Assembly: GCA_007115705.1 (NCBI GenBank)
Contig: QXEO01000236.1
Location: 924,642 to 988,641, forward strand
Source: Dactylis glomerata
Taxonomy: Eukaryota > Streptophyta > Magnoliopsida > Poales > Poaceae
DNA length: 64,000 bases
Direction: 5' to 3'
The notes beneath the pieces were generated by a model, which was given only the letters and a program-made list of their open reading frames with translations, was not told the DNA's origin and ran no database searches. The position numbers and the translations under genes are program-made. Positions 32,624-44,240 of this stretch are shown piece after piece; the stretch's first letter is position 1, and each line of letters starts with the position of its first letter.

Positions 32624-35600
32624 TGTGGGGACCCCGGATTATCCATCCGAAATACCCGATATGCATACAAATCACGATCCCATGATCAGTGTGTCATGAA
32701 TCCACATATCCGAGTTGATAATAGAATTACATCATCCATTACAGTACCGAATAATTTACTTACAATTGGTCACAAGACCAAGTATGATATTGCCACATAG
32801 GGCAAGTCTACAACTAAGCAGCGGACACCAAGCAACGTTGATGACCCACGTCATGCCTACTACCCTACAGGCAACTGACTGGGAGACGTTCCTAGTTCGC
32901 ACCGGCGCCATCATACCATCACCATCTTCATTGAATTCTTGCTCCAGGTCTGACCAAGTTAATAGCTAGGGACAAAGCCATGAGTACATTTTGAATTGTA
33001 CTCGCAAACCATCTAAAGAGAAATTGAACTGATATGCAGTTTGGCTGTATCAAAGAAAGGCTCTAGTCTAGTTTATCCTAACCAGTCAATTTCTCGTGTC
33101 GATATAGCATGTCTTACGACATTTCTATATCCTTATTAAGAAAACATTTAGAAAACCTTTTTAGTGAAAGTCTATAGGAAAGAGGGAACTCAATTCCATG
33201 AGAAGAGCCGGTGGTCAATCAAACATGACCACCTCCCTTTATAAATCCAGGTCAATCACACATGACCATCCCATTTCCTTCGGCAGTACCCTGCAAGTAC
33301 TCCAAACCTTAGCTGTGCCACGGCAGTACCTTCCGAGTACTCCGCCCGGCACCTTTCTCCATTTCTTTCTGAAAACACTTTGATAAAACCAAAACTTGAC
33401 ATTGGGCAATGTAGTGATCTTTCCAACCATCCATGACCGAGGACTCGGCTATTCGAATAGGTTTACACTCTGTAGAGGTTGTACACTTTACCTACACCAT
33501 CCGATAAATCCGCCGGGATACCACCACGGACCGTCGTACACAAGTATGCGGGGTTCGGATAATCGATCAAAGTCCTTCATCTATCTACCTTAGTATGGGT
33601 GCCTGCCCTGTGGAGTTTACCTCCCCGGCACATCTCGACAGTACCTCCTTCAGAGTGTAACTCTGGCGCCACGGTGGGAGAACCCAAGTGTCTTCTGGCC
33701 GGATAAATCCCGAAGGATCCCGATTTACTATTGCCCACAAACTAGCGGCAACCCAGATTCTGGGGTCCTACAAACCCTTATATAGTGTGAGGCTCCCCGC
33801 ACTAAAGCAAATAAACTTCAAACTAAGCCCCGTCCCATACCGGGGTAATGTGGTTGCAAGGGTTAATTGTTCCGAGCGACTACAAAGAAACACCAATGTC
33901 TTTTTATAAAACCACCAACTCCTTTCTTCCATATCCAACTCCATTTGTCCAAAACCATTTAGAAAACATTTCAGTGGAGTAGATACTACTCCAAGGTTTT
34001 TCAAAACCATTTTTGAAACTTTTCTGAGAGTTTTCCCATCCTAGAGTTTTTGGCTCCACTACAAGTTTTCCAAGGACTTTGATGCTAACCATTAAGTCTC
34101 TAATATAGGGGTGTTGAGTAGGTGTCAAGGGTGTCATCATTATAGATGATAACGATTCGACTTATGGAGCTAAGTCATCAACTATTGCTATATAGAGAAT
34201 AATAGCAATATAGAAAACAATGCATATTAAGAAAACAGTAGTAAAACAATGCAAAGTGAATTAGTAGGATTCAGGTATGCAACAAGTAGATGGCTTGCCT
34301 TGGATAGCTATGTTCCTGGGCTCCTTCCTTAAAAGAAGTACTCAAAGTGTTCCACTTCCTTCTTATGAATTCTTGAAGTAGTCCTCTTCCTCTCCGATGG
34401 CGTTCGAATCTAGCATCGCAAAATGAAAGAAAAGCATTCAATCACTACACAAGCATGCAAAGGAGAAAACATTTAACAAGCCATCTCAAACACACAACCA
34501 GAGAGAGAGGGAGGGTGAAAACATTCTCTCCTATAGGGGTGCAATACAACAATATCAAGTTTCTGATTATTTTCCCTACTTATAAATAGGGTTTTCACAC
34601 TAGGACTCAACACTAATAGATATATACTAAATATAACCAAACAAGGGGTACACTCCTCAACTACAGGTACTAGTGAACTGTAAGACGCTAAAAGAAGTGA
34701 CTCTTGGTTCAGAAAATATTATTCCTATTAACAAGCAATTTCTGAAATACAAAAACCATTTAAGCACTTTGATTATCAAACACAGCCACAGGAGCATATA
34801 ATAGGCAAACAAGGTACCTACAGATATCCCACAACAATACAAACCCAACAAAATTGGATTTGCAATTTTTTGATTAACAGAGAATATACTAAGCATTTTA
34901 TAGTGAAAATAACTACTGAATTAGAGATAAATCTACCAGAAAATCATACAAGCTCATAAAAATTTATCCTATGGTCAGCAGCAAGAATTAACAGTACATG
35001 ATCACCCAAAATTGGTTTCACTCAAAAATACTGCATAGAAAAAGTTTTATAAATCCCTAAAGTCAGATCCGGTAGTATCTTGCAGAAACCACCATTCAAG
35101 GAATAAGGCTTCATTTGCAGTAGATCCAGTGGAATTTCAAAGGTACTAAAGATACCTTTCATACAAAGTTGGATTTACTCAAAAAGGTTGGATAGATCTC
35201 CTGTTATGGATTTTTGAGTGAAAAGGACACATTATGCTAGATTAAATGCCAAAAAGAAAATATACTAAATTTTGGCAAAATACTTGTACTGCATGGTTGT
35301 TAAAAGGTTCTAGAACACTAATAAAATTGGATCTACCAAATTTCATGCATTTTGTATTTGATTTGCTATTTAATCCTATCAGCAGTTTTTAGACAGATCT
35401 GAAAAACAGTAAAATGATTAGCTAGAAAAAACGCTTCTGGGCCAGATCTGAACCAGACCCGGGCCAAGCTAGCGCCGGCCGGCCCATTCCACTCGGGCGC
35501 ACAGGCGGGAAATCGCCCGGATGAGCTGACAGGCCAGGCCCGCGGTCAGTGGCGCTGGGGGCCGAAAGGGTATCGGGCGGCATCGGCCGTCCGATTAAAG

Positions 35601-38306
35601 AGACATAGATGGCCGAGAGCCGTCTTCTTCCTCTGGCCATGAGAAAGAGGGCCGAAACCCTAGTGCGGCCAGGCGGTAATGGCGGCTCACCTGGGGGCTT
35701 TCCCCGGCGACAGAGAGGTGCTGAGGCGACGCGGCTGACGACGGCAACCTCGACGACGGGCGGCACGGTCGGCTTTGGTTCCAGGAAGTGGTTCGCGCGT
35801 CGGGCCATGGAGGATAGCTCCGGAGCTCGACGAGGTCCTCTCCCAGGTGTTCCTAGATCAAGAGCGAGGGTAGGATTAGGTAGCTGCACGACATAGGAGT
35901 GAATGGACGAAGGAATAGAGGGAGGAGGGGGTCTGGATCGTCTGCATTATCCTCCTCTCCCTTGCAGATGGAAAAATCTAGTTTCTCTCCTCCTTTGCTG
36001 CTATAGATAGAGGGGCGCATCCTGGTGCTCTAGGAGGGTAGGGTGGTGGTGTGGGAGCAAAATGGGACGGCAGAGGGAGGCTGGTGTGGGCTGCATGCTT
36101 ATATTCAGAGAGAGGGGTGAGACCTCATGTGCTAGGTCGGTTTGGTATGTGGGGTAGAGAGGAGGGTTCTGGTTGGTTGGGGGAGGCGGTGGAGAGAATG
36201 ATAGGGGTCCAGAAGGGTCCTTGCTGGAGAAGGGAGGCTGCTGTCCACTTATTTAACTGTTGGGTAAGATTTTAGTATGGATCTCTCCCCTCCCACATCC
36301 AAACACTAAAAGACAAAGGGAAGGGATGGTTGCTATAGTGAACTTCGACCAGAGAGAGGGGTGGGGGTGCTGTACTAGCCAATGTGCTGGATTGGTGGAG
36401 TTTCAAATGGGTTTAGGCAATTAGAGATGGAAAAAGAAGTTGATGTATGCATAGATAAACTTTGAATATGAAAGGTAGATTTAATGGTTTCCAAACATGG
36501 GGAGGTGGGGTGGTTCAAAGAGAGTGGTGAGAAGATTGGAGATGACCTAGCCAAGTCTTTGCAAAGTAAACTTGGTCACCAAAATTTGATTTTGAGTATT
36601 TGCCCTAATAGTAGTTTGAACTAGATCTTGGAAATTTTTGAGACTAGGCAATTAAGGTTTTGGGCTTAGATGATTCTAAAATCAAAGGTATGGCATAACA
36701 GAAGTTCCTGAATTTTATTGGGTAAGTAAGAAGTCAAGAAATAACATGGTTGCCATTTCCATGCATTTGCTAAATAAGAAAGATGAGATAAGAAAATAGG
36801 CATCTTGGATGGAGGAGGGGTGGTATGTAAGCATAGATAACACTTCCAATGTTAGTAGAGAGGGAATGGCTCATGGGGAGAATTTATGGCGAATGCTAAA
36901 AAGTGATCCAAGGACTTATGGAGAAAAAATTAAAGGATGGAAGTAGTTTTGATTAGAGTTCAAAACCATCCCACATAAATGGGTGGCACCCTCAAAATGC
37001 ACATGCAAGTGTATAGATAGTTAGAGTAGATCAAAAATAAGAGGAATAGGTCATAGGATGGTCTCTAAACAATCTATCTCGAAATTTAAAAGTGTGAGCA
37101 AAAGTGCATCTGATAATAGTCAAATGGTCAGTGGTTTGACTAGGGTTAGAAACAGGATTAGAACAAGTATCAGGTGGCCTCAAATGACCAAGTGGTAATG
37201 GCAAGAATGGAAGAACACATGCCAAATATGAGTTCTAGGAGGGTACATTGTCAAGGATAGAATAGATGAGCTTAATACAAGTGTTGGAAAATTGAATCTG
37301 TTAACAGACACGAAGATAGTCTGCACACTAGGTGTTTGATAAAATGTCTGTAAGAAAATATTTTGCGAAAACTGAGAGGAGCCTTCTAAGATGGGATGTA
37401 GATGATTCTAATAACACCATGGGTGCTTTCCTGGGGCTAGTTTGATTAGTTTTAAAATTCCTCAAAAAGGGGCTCCTAATGTCTTAGGGTAAGACTAAGA
37501 CATTAGAGTTAGGGATTCAGGATTGAGAGGAAAAATAACAAGATAGGTTTTATTTGAAAGATAGAATGATAACAACTTACATGGGGCAAAATATTAATTG
37601 ATGGGTCTTGAATAGGTTAGGCCACAGGCCTACCCGAGGATCATATCTACACACAAGCAATTCATCAAAGTCAAACAAAGTCACACAAAGTCAACTCACC
37701 ATACGTGGTCAATCATTTGCAGCTAGTCTAGCATCACCAGAAATAATGATTGAATAAGTGCTCAATGATGATCATGCCATGGTCAAGTAGAAACGAGTTT
37801 CAAATAAAGGAGTAAAGCTCTTGTAGAATTTTCAAAAACTAGTGGAGACATAACATCTCCTTTAGAAAGTTTTCTTATAGGTGTTAGAAATCCTTTTATA
37901 AATATCAACAAAATATAAGTTTGTAAAATAGTGGGACCACTCTACTTTGTAGGTCTAGATAATTTTATAAATACTTAGTTTTGATAAAAGCTTTGTCTCA
38001 AAGATAAATCTTGGCGCTTATTTTGGACAAATAAAATAATTTGAAATAAAGAGAGGTTGCTAAGATAATGGTTCTGGAAAAATAGCTAGAAGTATAAATA
38101 AAGGCATGATCACAAGGGCACAAGGATTGTGTTGGTTCACAATAGTGTTCAACAAGCAACTCAAACAGGCATCATTAACATAACAATCAAGACAAACAAG
38201 CAAGAAATAGTACTTCCAAAGGTTTGCTCAAAAAAGTTTTTGTTGGCCCTCATTTTTGGCTCGCTAAACACTACTTAAATAGGGTTACAAAAAGTGGGAT
38301 GTTACA
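32624..38306 (-). mobile_element. Element G: solo LTR, 5.7 kb, related to D
   Basis: It starts TGTGGGGACC, ends GATGTTACA and is flanked by TCATT on both sides (32619-32623 and 38307-38311). There is no second LTR, primer site or purine tract, so the element was reduced by recombination between its LTRs. In reverse orientation it carries the hairpin (32982-33003), palindrome (33449-33460), the degenerate small-ORF zone (about 34290-34410) and the GTGAGC donor-like site (35685-35694). The first ~2.6 kb follow the D LTR; 36300-38250 has no match in D. Open frames such as 35422-35889 lie in the GC-rich promoter zone and are not genes. Confidence 0.85.
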
Positions 38307-38311
38307 TCATT

Positions 38312-38449
38312 GTTGTATTCCCAACCTTTATAGATATGTATAAAAAAATTAAAGTCTTCAGTATCTATGGCAAAAACATATAATGTTGATGGCAGCTGGT
38401 CCAATTACAGCGAAATTCATAATAATTAATTTTCTCCATACAAATATAG
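38312..38449 (+). other. Intron or 5' flank before the B3-like ATG
   Basis: AT-rich. ATGGCAGCTGGTCC occurs twice, at about 38391 and at 38450, 59 bases apart. The second copy leads into the open frame. Confidence 0.4.
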
Positions 38450-39107
38450 ATGGCAGCTGGTCCTTCAATGATCCACATCAGCGACGACAACGATAGTGAC
38501 TCTGAACCGATGATCAAGAACAAAGGCTTCACCATTCACAGAGGTTAGTTTTATATGTCTGTGCACTACAAACAAAAAACAGATTTTATTTAAAAAAGCT
38601 ACATTATGATTTACAATATTATTCCATGTGAATAAAATGAAGGATGAAGCACATATGGTTTAGAGTGGTTTGACGAACACTGCTACTATGCAAACGACAT
38701 GGCCTTGAATGCATATCATGTCAAACACCTAAAGTTCCAAGTTAAAGGATGGAAGCCAGAAATCCCTTACTATGTATACCAGCTTTTAGGGGAATCTGTC
38801 GACCCGAATATTGATGGGATGGTAAGATTATAAAAACAAATAGGAACTGTGTAAAAAATAAACACTGTGCACATATCTGATGTAACAAAATACTGTGCAG
38901 GTCTTTGATCCAAGATACACACGTAGCCACCTACATGCATGGATTAAGGATGGCATTCAGCTACAAATGACTGTCATAGGAAAAGGGGTTGAATTACCTG
39001 TACAACTGGAAGTCCATGAGAAGAGTGGGTGCTCGATGATGACTAAAGGGTGGATTGAAATTGTGAATACTGCAAAACTCAAGGAGAACGACATCTGCAT
39101 GTTTTAG
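38450..39107 (+). pseudogene. Three-exon B3-domain-like gene fragment
   Basis: Exons: 38450-38543, 38664-38821, 38901-39107, with GT-AG borders (GAG|GTTAGT; TTTAG|; ATG|GTAAGA; GTGCAG|) and phases that agree, giving about 150 residues. The start is a short acidic stretch. Exon 3 has the pattern of the C-terminal half of a plant B3 DNA-binding domain: a Trp-containing strand, then KGWIEIVNTAKLKENDICMF, compare G-W-..-F-V-..-N-x-L-K-x-x-D-x-C-x-F in REM-type proteins. TAG at 39105-39107 stops it right after the core; the frame continues for about 19 codons to a TGA, so the TAG may be a recent mutation. The 5' region is separated by solo LTR G. The B3 assignment is by pattern only. If real, it would be a transcription-factor-like nuclear protein. 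Confidence 0.5.
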
Positions 39108-39846
39108 TTTTTCTACACCCACTGGGAAATTGCAGGCTCTATGCTACCCTTGATCAACAATTGAGCAAAATCACAAAAAAGGACAGATCCAAAAAAAGCT
39201 ACTTATATACCTTTATTATGTAATGAATGCTTATTGTTTATGTAATGAACCTTTGTTATGTTGTAAGTTATTTAAGACTAAGGACAAGAAAAAATTGTGG
39301 AAGAAATGATAACTGCGATTACTTTGTCATTCAGTTCAGTCTTCCCCTGGCAATAAAAGTAGTTCATTTTATGGAAAATGGAAGTTCACACAATACTGTT
39401 TGTATGCTTCAGCAGATAAAAGAGTACATACTCATCTGAAGTTTACAATCTGGGATGAAACATGAGTTCACTTAAATTCTGATAAAAGGTTCATTTTGAT
39501 TAAATTTGGAAGGGATGTATCTATTTAACTTTTATGAAGTTAGCTTAATACCTGGTGAAGTTCACTATGATTCTGATGAAAGTTCACATTATAGAGTTCA
39601 TGATTTAGCTTACATCAAACTGCTCGAATTATCATTACAAAAAATGGAAAAATTCAGAATGAGTTATAGAAAAATGAAGTTAAGACTAAAGACAATTTAA
39701 AAATGAGATTACTGAGCTAAAATTTACTTTAATGAACTTAGTACGCATGCCTCATGAGACAAAAAACAATAAAAAAAGTTAATTAGAAGTTGGCTACGCT
39801 GCTGATAGAAGTTCACTACACTAAAAAAAACTACAGGGATGTGCAC
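39108..39846. repeat. Host DNA fragment 3: 3' flank with degenerate AGTTCAC repeats
   Basis: The 3' end of the B3-like unit is followed from about 39350 by many variants of (G)(A)AAGTTCAC(T), mostly 20-40 bases apart (for example 39384, 39467, 39558, 39580, 39810). The spacing is irregular, so this is not a clean minisatellite. It resembles fragment 1 (22560-22800). Open frames here (39227-39439, 39506-39700) are AT-rich and without domains. Confidence 0.55.
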
Positions 39847-40412
39847 TGACGAGGTTCAACCCCGGCAATGCCCATGCTTGAGGGCTTTTGAGACATGGAG
39901 AGCTTGTGGGATCCGGCGAACTCGACGACGATCAGACGGCACAGAAAAACATGGGTTTTACCTAGGTTCGGCCCTCGTATAGGGCAACGACCTACGTCCT
40001 GCTTGTCTGACTTTATTGATGGGGTGGCTACAATGGATGTCTACAATGATGGCGTAGATTGGATCTAGCCAAAAAGTGGAGAGCTCTCGAGGTTACGAGC
40101 ACTCAGGTGGATGGTCGCGAAAAGTGTCTAGAGAGATTCTTGGATCTCCCTCCCAACCTTTTATATGCGAAGGTTGGGTCTCGGGATTGCTCTCCAAGTC
40201 AACTACGTACAAAGTCGGTAAGTAGAACCCTAATCGAGTCCTAATCCAACTAGGCTTCTTCCTTCAAATCTTCATCTTGCACGGCATGTTTCGCTCCTGC
40301 GCCGCGCCAGGCTTTTAGCTTCATGGGCCTTGTTATTTCTTCTGCGGATGTCCCACCTGGACCGAAAACCAGGTAGGCGAATATCGAGGGCCTATTCGTC
40401 ATTCCTTCGTTG
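39847..40412. mobile_element. Element H: possible short solo LTR or TRIM
   Basis: A 566-bp block of different composition, starting TGACGAGGTTC and flanked by TGCAC (39842-39846 and 40413-40417; the match extends to TGTGCAC when the base pair before it is counted). It holds a GGTTTTACCTAGGTTCGG motif common in grass LTRs and TTTTATAT near 40160. The right end is ..CGTTG rather than CA, so the boundary is uncertain; an alternative end ..GTCA at 40401 has no target duplication. Confidence 0.42.
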
Positions 40413-40417
40413 TGCAC

Positions 40418-40629
40418 CTATCCCCTCCCTGAAATGTGAACACCCCAACTACCACGACCTACACCCTACCCCCCGTCAGCTAAACCATACATCCACAAAA
40501 CAAAAAAGAGACAGCAGCGCGGCAGAGAAAAGCGAACGGTGGCGGAAAGAAGAAGTAGAGCATATCGCCAGCGATGCGCCACCCCCACTGCATTAATAGA
40601 CTAAAAAAATGTAAACATGCCTGTCCAAC
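40418..40629. other. Host DNA fragment 4: second 5' region of the B3-like unit
   Basis: C-rich, then purine-rich stretch (AGACAGCAGCGCGGCAGAG) and CATGCCTGTCCAAC, parallel to 32260-32430. It continues at 53592 after element C. 40625-40629 (CCAAC) is the left target duplication of C. No open frame with a domain. Confidence 0.45.
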
Positions 40630-43600
40630 TGTGACGACCTCAAATTTGATGCAAATTCGAAGTGCCCGTTATGTATTCCACCGCAATCCCAGAACCGTTG
40701 TTGCGATATACATAACGTAGTTGGTACTCAGTTCCATAGACATTACAATACGATGGTTCAAATACAATGGTCATATAGACCAAGTCATATTACAACACAA
40801 TATAGCAGCGGAAATACGTCTTCGGCCCATGCCTTCTCCCTACAGGCAAATGGCGACTCACGGAGACGAGCTTAGTTCTGGTACTCTTCTTCATACCCTT
40901 CCTCCTGGTATTCCTCCCCATAGTCTGGCCAAGTTGATAGCTAGGGACACAGCCATGAGTACATTGGATGCACTCGCAAACCATCTTATAGTTGAAATGA
41001 TGAAGCAGAAATGCAAGGTTTGATGTAGTGGACTAAACACTAAGTTTATTTGCAAAAGCTAGTTTTATTTCCCAAGAATGTTCACTTATAGGAAAGAGGT
41101 TTAGTTCTCTAAGTTCCATCTAAAGAGGACTTCAAGTGTGTCAACAACATTTCAAGTCAAGTCATTCACCAAGTCACCATGGTCACTTTTAATCTTGACA
41201 AAAGTCAAGTACAGCTTGCCAACCGTCCATGACCGCGGACGCGGCTATTCGAATAGTTTCAAAACCTCTGCAGAGGGGTACACTTTACCCACAAGATTCG
41301 ATACATCTGCCGGGAGAAATCCACGGTTCGACATACACAAAGTATGCGAGGTTCAGATAATCAAACAAACTCTTTCACTTGCTCATCCTAGTATAGGATC
41401 CTTCCCTAGAGCCCGGGATACGGAACCCCGCTCCGGCGCCTCTAGTTCTGCCCATCCCGGGTACCGGGTTAGTGGAATCCACCTGGTCCAGAAGTAACCG
41501 TTTCGCGGTGTCCTTCCATGAAGCTTTGATACAAGGCCTCCCATACTAAGATAAACAAACTACGGATTAAGCCCCTTCCCATATAGGGGTAATGTGGTTG
41601 TACGGTATAATTGGCTCCCATAGTACATCACTCGTTGTCATTTGAGAAATAGATTTCATAGTTCTTAGTCAAGATTAATTCCTTTTATAAAGCCATCATG
41701 TAGGAGCAATCTCCCATTTCAAGTTTCAAGTTCAAGTCACCACCTTTCAAATGGGGTTCCTCCAGAGATAGCATCAACTTTTATTAGCGACTAAGCAACT
41801 ACATTGAGTGATAGTACTACTAACTAGGGTTGGATAAACTCAGCTTGATGCTCTTGATAATCAAGACATCAATATACTTCTATCATTCTACTCTAGCAAT
41901 TCAATCATGCAATTTACTTAAGACAAGTAGAATGCAATATTAAAACTAGGCATGGGGAGTATGAATCAAAAGATGGCTTGCCTTGGTTGGCAAAGTGTCC
42001 GGGGTTTTCTTCTTCTTCTTGATAATAATAATCCCCTCCAATATCCTCCTCGGCAACACTAGCGTCTAATAACGAATAAACACAAAGCACACCATCACTT
42101 CACCAAGCTAACAACACACCAAGCACACATCTTTGTTTGCTAACCAAAGCATTCATGTTGCATTTTTATGGTGTTGGATTGTAAGTCTTTCTTCTAAGTT
42201 TTTCTTCAAGTGTGCAAGCTAGATTCTTTACTAAGTGGCATAGGTGGTTCACTTGTGCAGCATTGGTGTTGATTTAGGGTTACTAAGACAAGTTTAAGTG
42301 GGAGTGACCCACTAAGTGGATTGGCATTGAGGGCAATTAATTCTAAGTGTGCACTAGTGATCTATCATTTTATGCTACAAAATAGGATTGGGTTAGGGTC
42401 TAAATGATCCCACTAATATGGTTTGGGGTATATTAGTGTTGACTAACAGTAAGAGGGGTCATTAGTAAGTTCACATTTTAATTTTTATGATTTTTGATGG
42501 CTTAAATAATTTTCTAGAAATCTTTCATTATTAAACAAGCTATGGTCACACTATTCATATCTGATTTTATTCTGAACTTATTTTGAATTCTAACCAGTTC
42601 TATTGGGTAGATTATTTTACAAGCTTTCCAATGCATATTCATTTGCTAGATTTGGATTTGTAAAACTCTAGGAATTAAAGTTTGAAAATAACATCTGAAA
42701 CATATTTGAAATAAATAAAACGGGCGGGAATTTAATTAAAAACGAATCGGACCGATTTCTAACCAAACGGGCCAAGTCTGAGCAGAACCCGAATGGGCCG
42801 GCCCAGAAAACGTTTCGCTGCGGCTGGGAAAAATAAAACGGGCCTGACAGGTGGGACCGAATCGTCAGACCTAATTACAAAACCCGAATCGGTAAGTTAT
42901 CGTCCGATCAAGACCTAACGGCTCGCGATCATCTTCTTCCTCAGCACGAGCGGGAGCTCACCTGCGAGCAGTGACGAATGTTCGACGGCGATGGCGAGGC
43001 GTAGAGGAAGTAGAACTCGTCGGCGACGTGCGGGATCGGCGGCGGTTCGTCTCCTCCTCCGATTCCCTGCAGCAGTTTGCTCCCAGGTGCTCGGACGCGG
43101 CGGCGCTCCGCTCGTCCAGTGCCTCGCCGGAGTTGCAGGCGTCGACGAACTAGGGTGAGCTGGGCTAAGCGACGATGTCTGGGAGGTAGAGGGGAGTGAG
43201 GTGCGTTGCTCCGTTTGATCGGAGGGGCTTTATATAGGCCGGAGCGACGAGGGCGAGGGCGTCCAGTGAACGACCGGCGCAGGACATGCTGGCGGCGTGC
43301 ACGGGCGACACTGGCCTCGTCGGCCTTACTCGCGTGCTGGAAGGGGTTGGTCTCGGCCGCGGGGTGCTGTGGGTCGGCGCTGGCGAGGGCAGGGCGGTCG
43401 GCGACGTGCAGGTTGCTGGGAAGAAGAGAGGGGGGTCCGGGGGTGCTGCCTCCTCTTCTCCTCCTTCTTCCAGGGCTTGGGTCGGGGCAGAGGGGGCTGG
43501 CATCGACCGAACATCCTCCCAGGGCATGGCTACAGGCGTGGAGCGAGCTAGAACAGTGCAGCACCAGTAACTTTGATTTCATTTGATTTTGCTTCTGCCA

Positions 43601-44197
43601 GTGTTCGACGAAATGCCCGCAAGAACTCAAAGTTTGAATTTTCGAAATTTTCCACTTTGGGTGCTCATCATATTGGATAAGGTACCCAGTCATATTTTTG
43701 TTACTGTGAAAGGTTGAGTTTTGCAGAAATTTATATTTCAAATTTTAGTATAGTCACTGCTTTGGATTCAAACTTTGGCTCAAGTTTGTGTGATGTTCCA
43801 GTTTGAAATTTGTACAAATGCTTGTTGGTTGAGTTAGTCCATAACTTGGTTAAGCTCAACTAAAAGGTTAAACCTGCAGGTGAGCTGTAGACTTCTTAAT
43901 CTAAGGGCTCAAAGTGGTGTAGTCAATAACAGTTTCTAGATCATATTAACTTTATCTCTTTCTTACCTATTCTTATTTCTGGTTCTTTTGGTTCCTAGTA
44001 TCTTTCTTAATTGTTTCTATTGGTTCACTTAGAATTATCTAACCAATGCTCAATCAAAAATAACACACATAAAATCATAGAACACAAATAAAAGAAAATG
44101 CATGTATGCATACAATAATAGATAAAAAGTTTTATTTGGGTCCAAAATTTGGCACTTTATTTATTAAGAAGTGGATTACAATTTCTGATTTGTTACA
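40630..44197 (-). repeat. C 3' LTR (left)
   Basis: TGTGACGACC..TTTGTTACA. Hairpin 40957-40975, palindrome 41244-41255, small acidic ORF zone about 41940-42090, donor-like site 42956-42965, TATA 43228-43236, all in reverse orientation. Long open frames in the GC-rich zone (for example 42941-43741) are LTR promoter sequence. Confidence 0.94.
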
Positions 44198-44212
44198 ATC
44201 TTCCCCCCTTAA
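44198..44212 (-). other. C polypurine tract
   Basis: Reverse strand AAGGGGGGAAGAT next to the LTR, as in A and B. Confidence 0.88.
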
Positions 44213-44240
44213 AAAGAATCTCGTCCCCGAGATTCACTAG

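Noticed and set aside
35422..35889. Frames on both strands in G (also 35609-35896)
   Set aside because: Overlapping open frames on both strands in GC-rich DNA next to the donor-like site; promoter zone of an LTR.
39841..39870. CACTA-type transposon end (CACTACACTAAAAAAAAC at about 39817)
   Set aside because: Does not fit the known CACTACAAGAAAA-type terminus closely and no matching inverted end or 3-bp duplication was seen.
42941..43741. Long frame of about 266 codons on the minus strand in the C LTR
   Set aside because: GC-rich promoter zone of the LTR. In the other LTR of the same element (52555-53130) the frame shifts after a change in a G run. Low-complexity Pro/Arg/Ser product.
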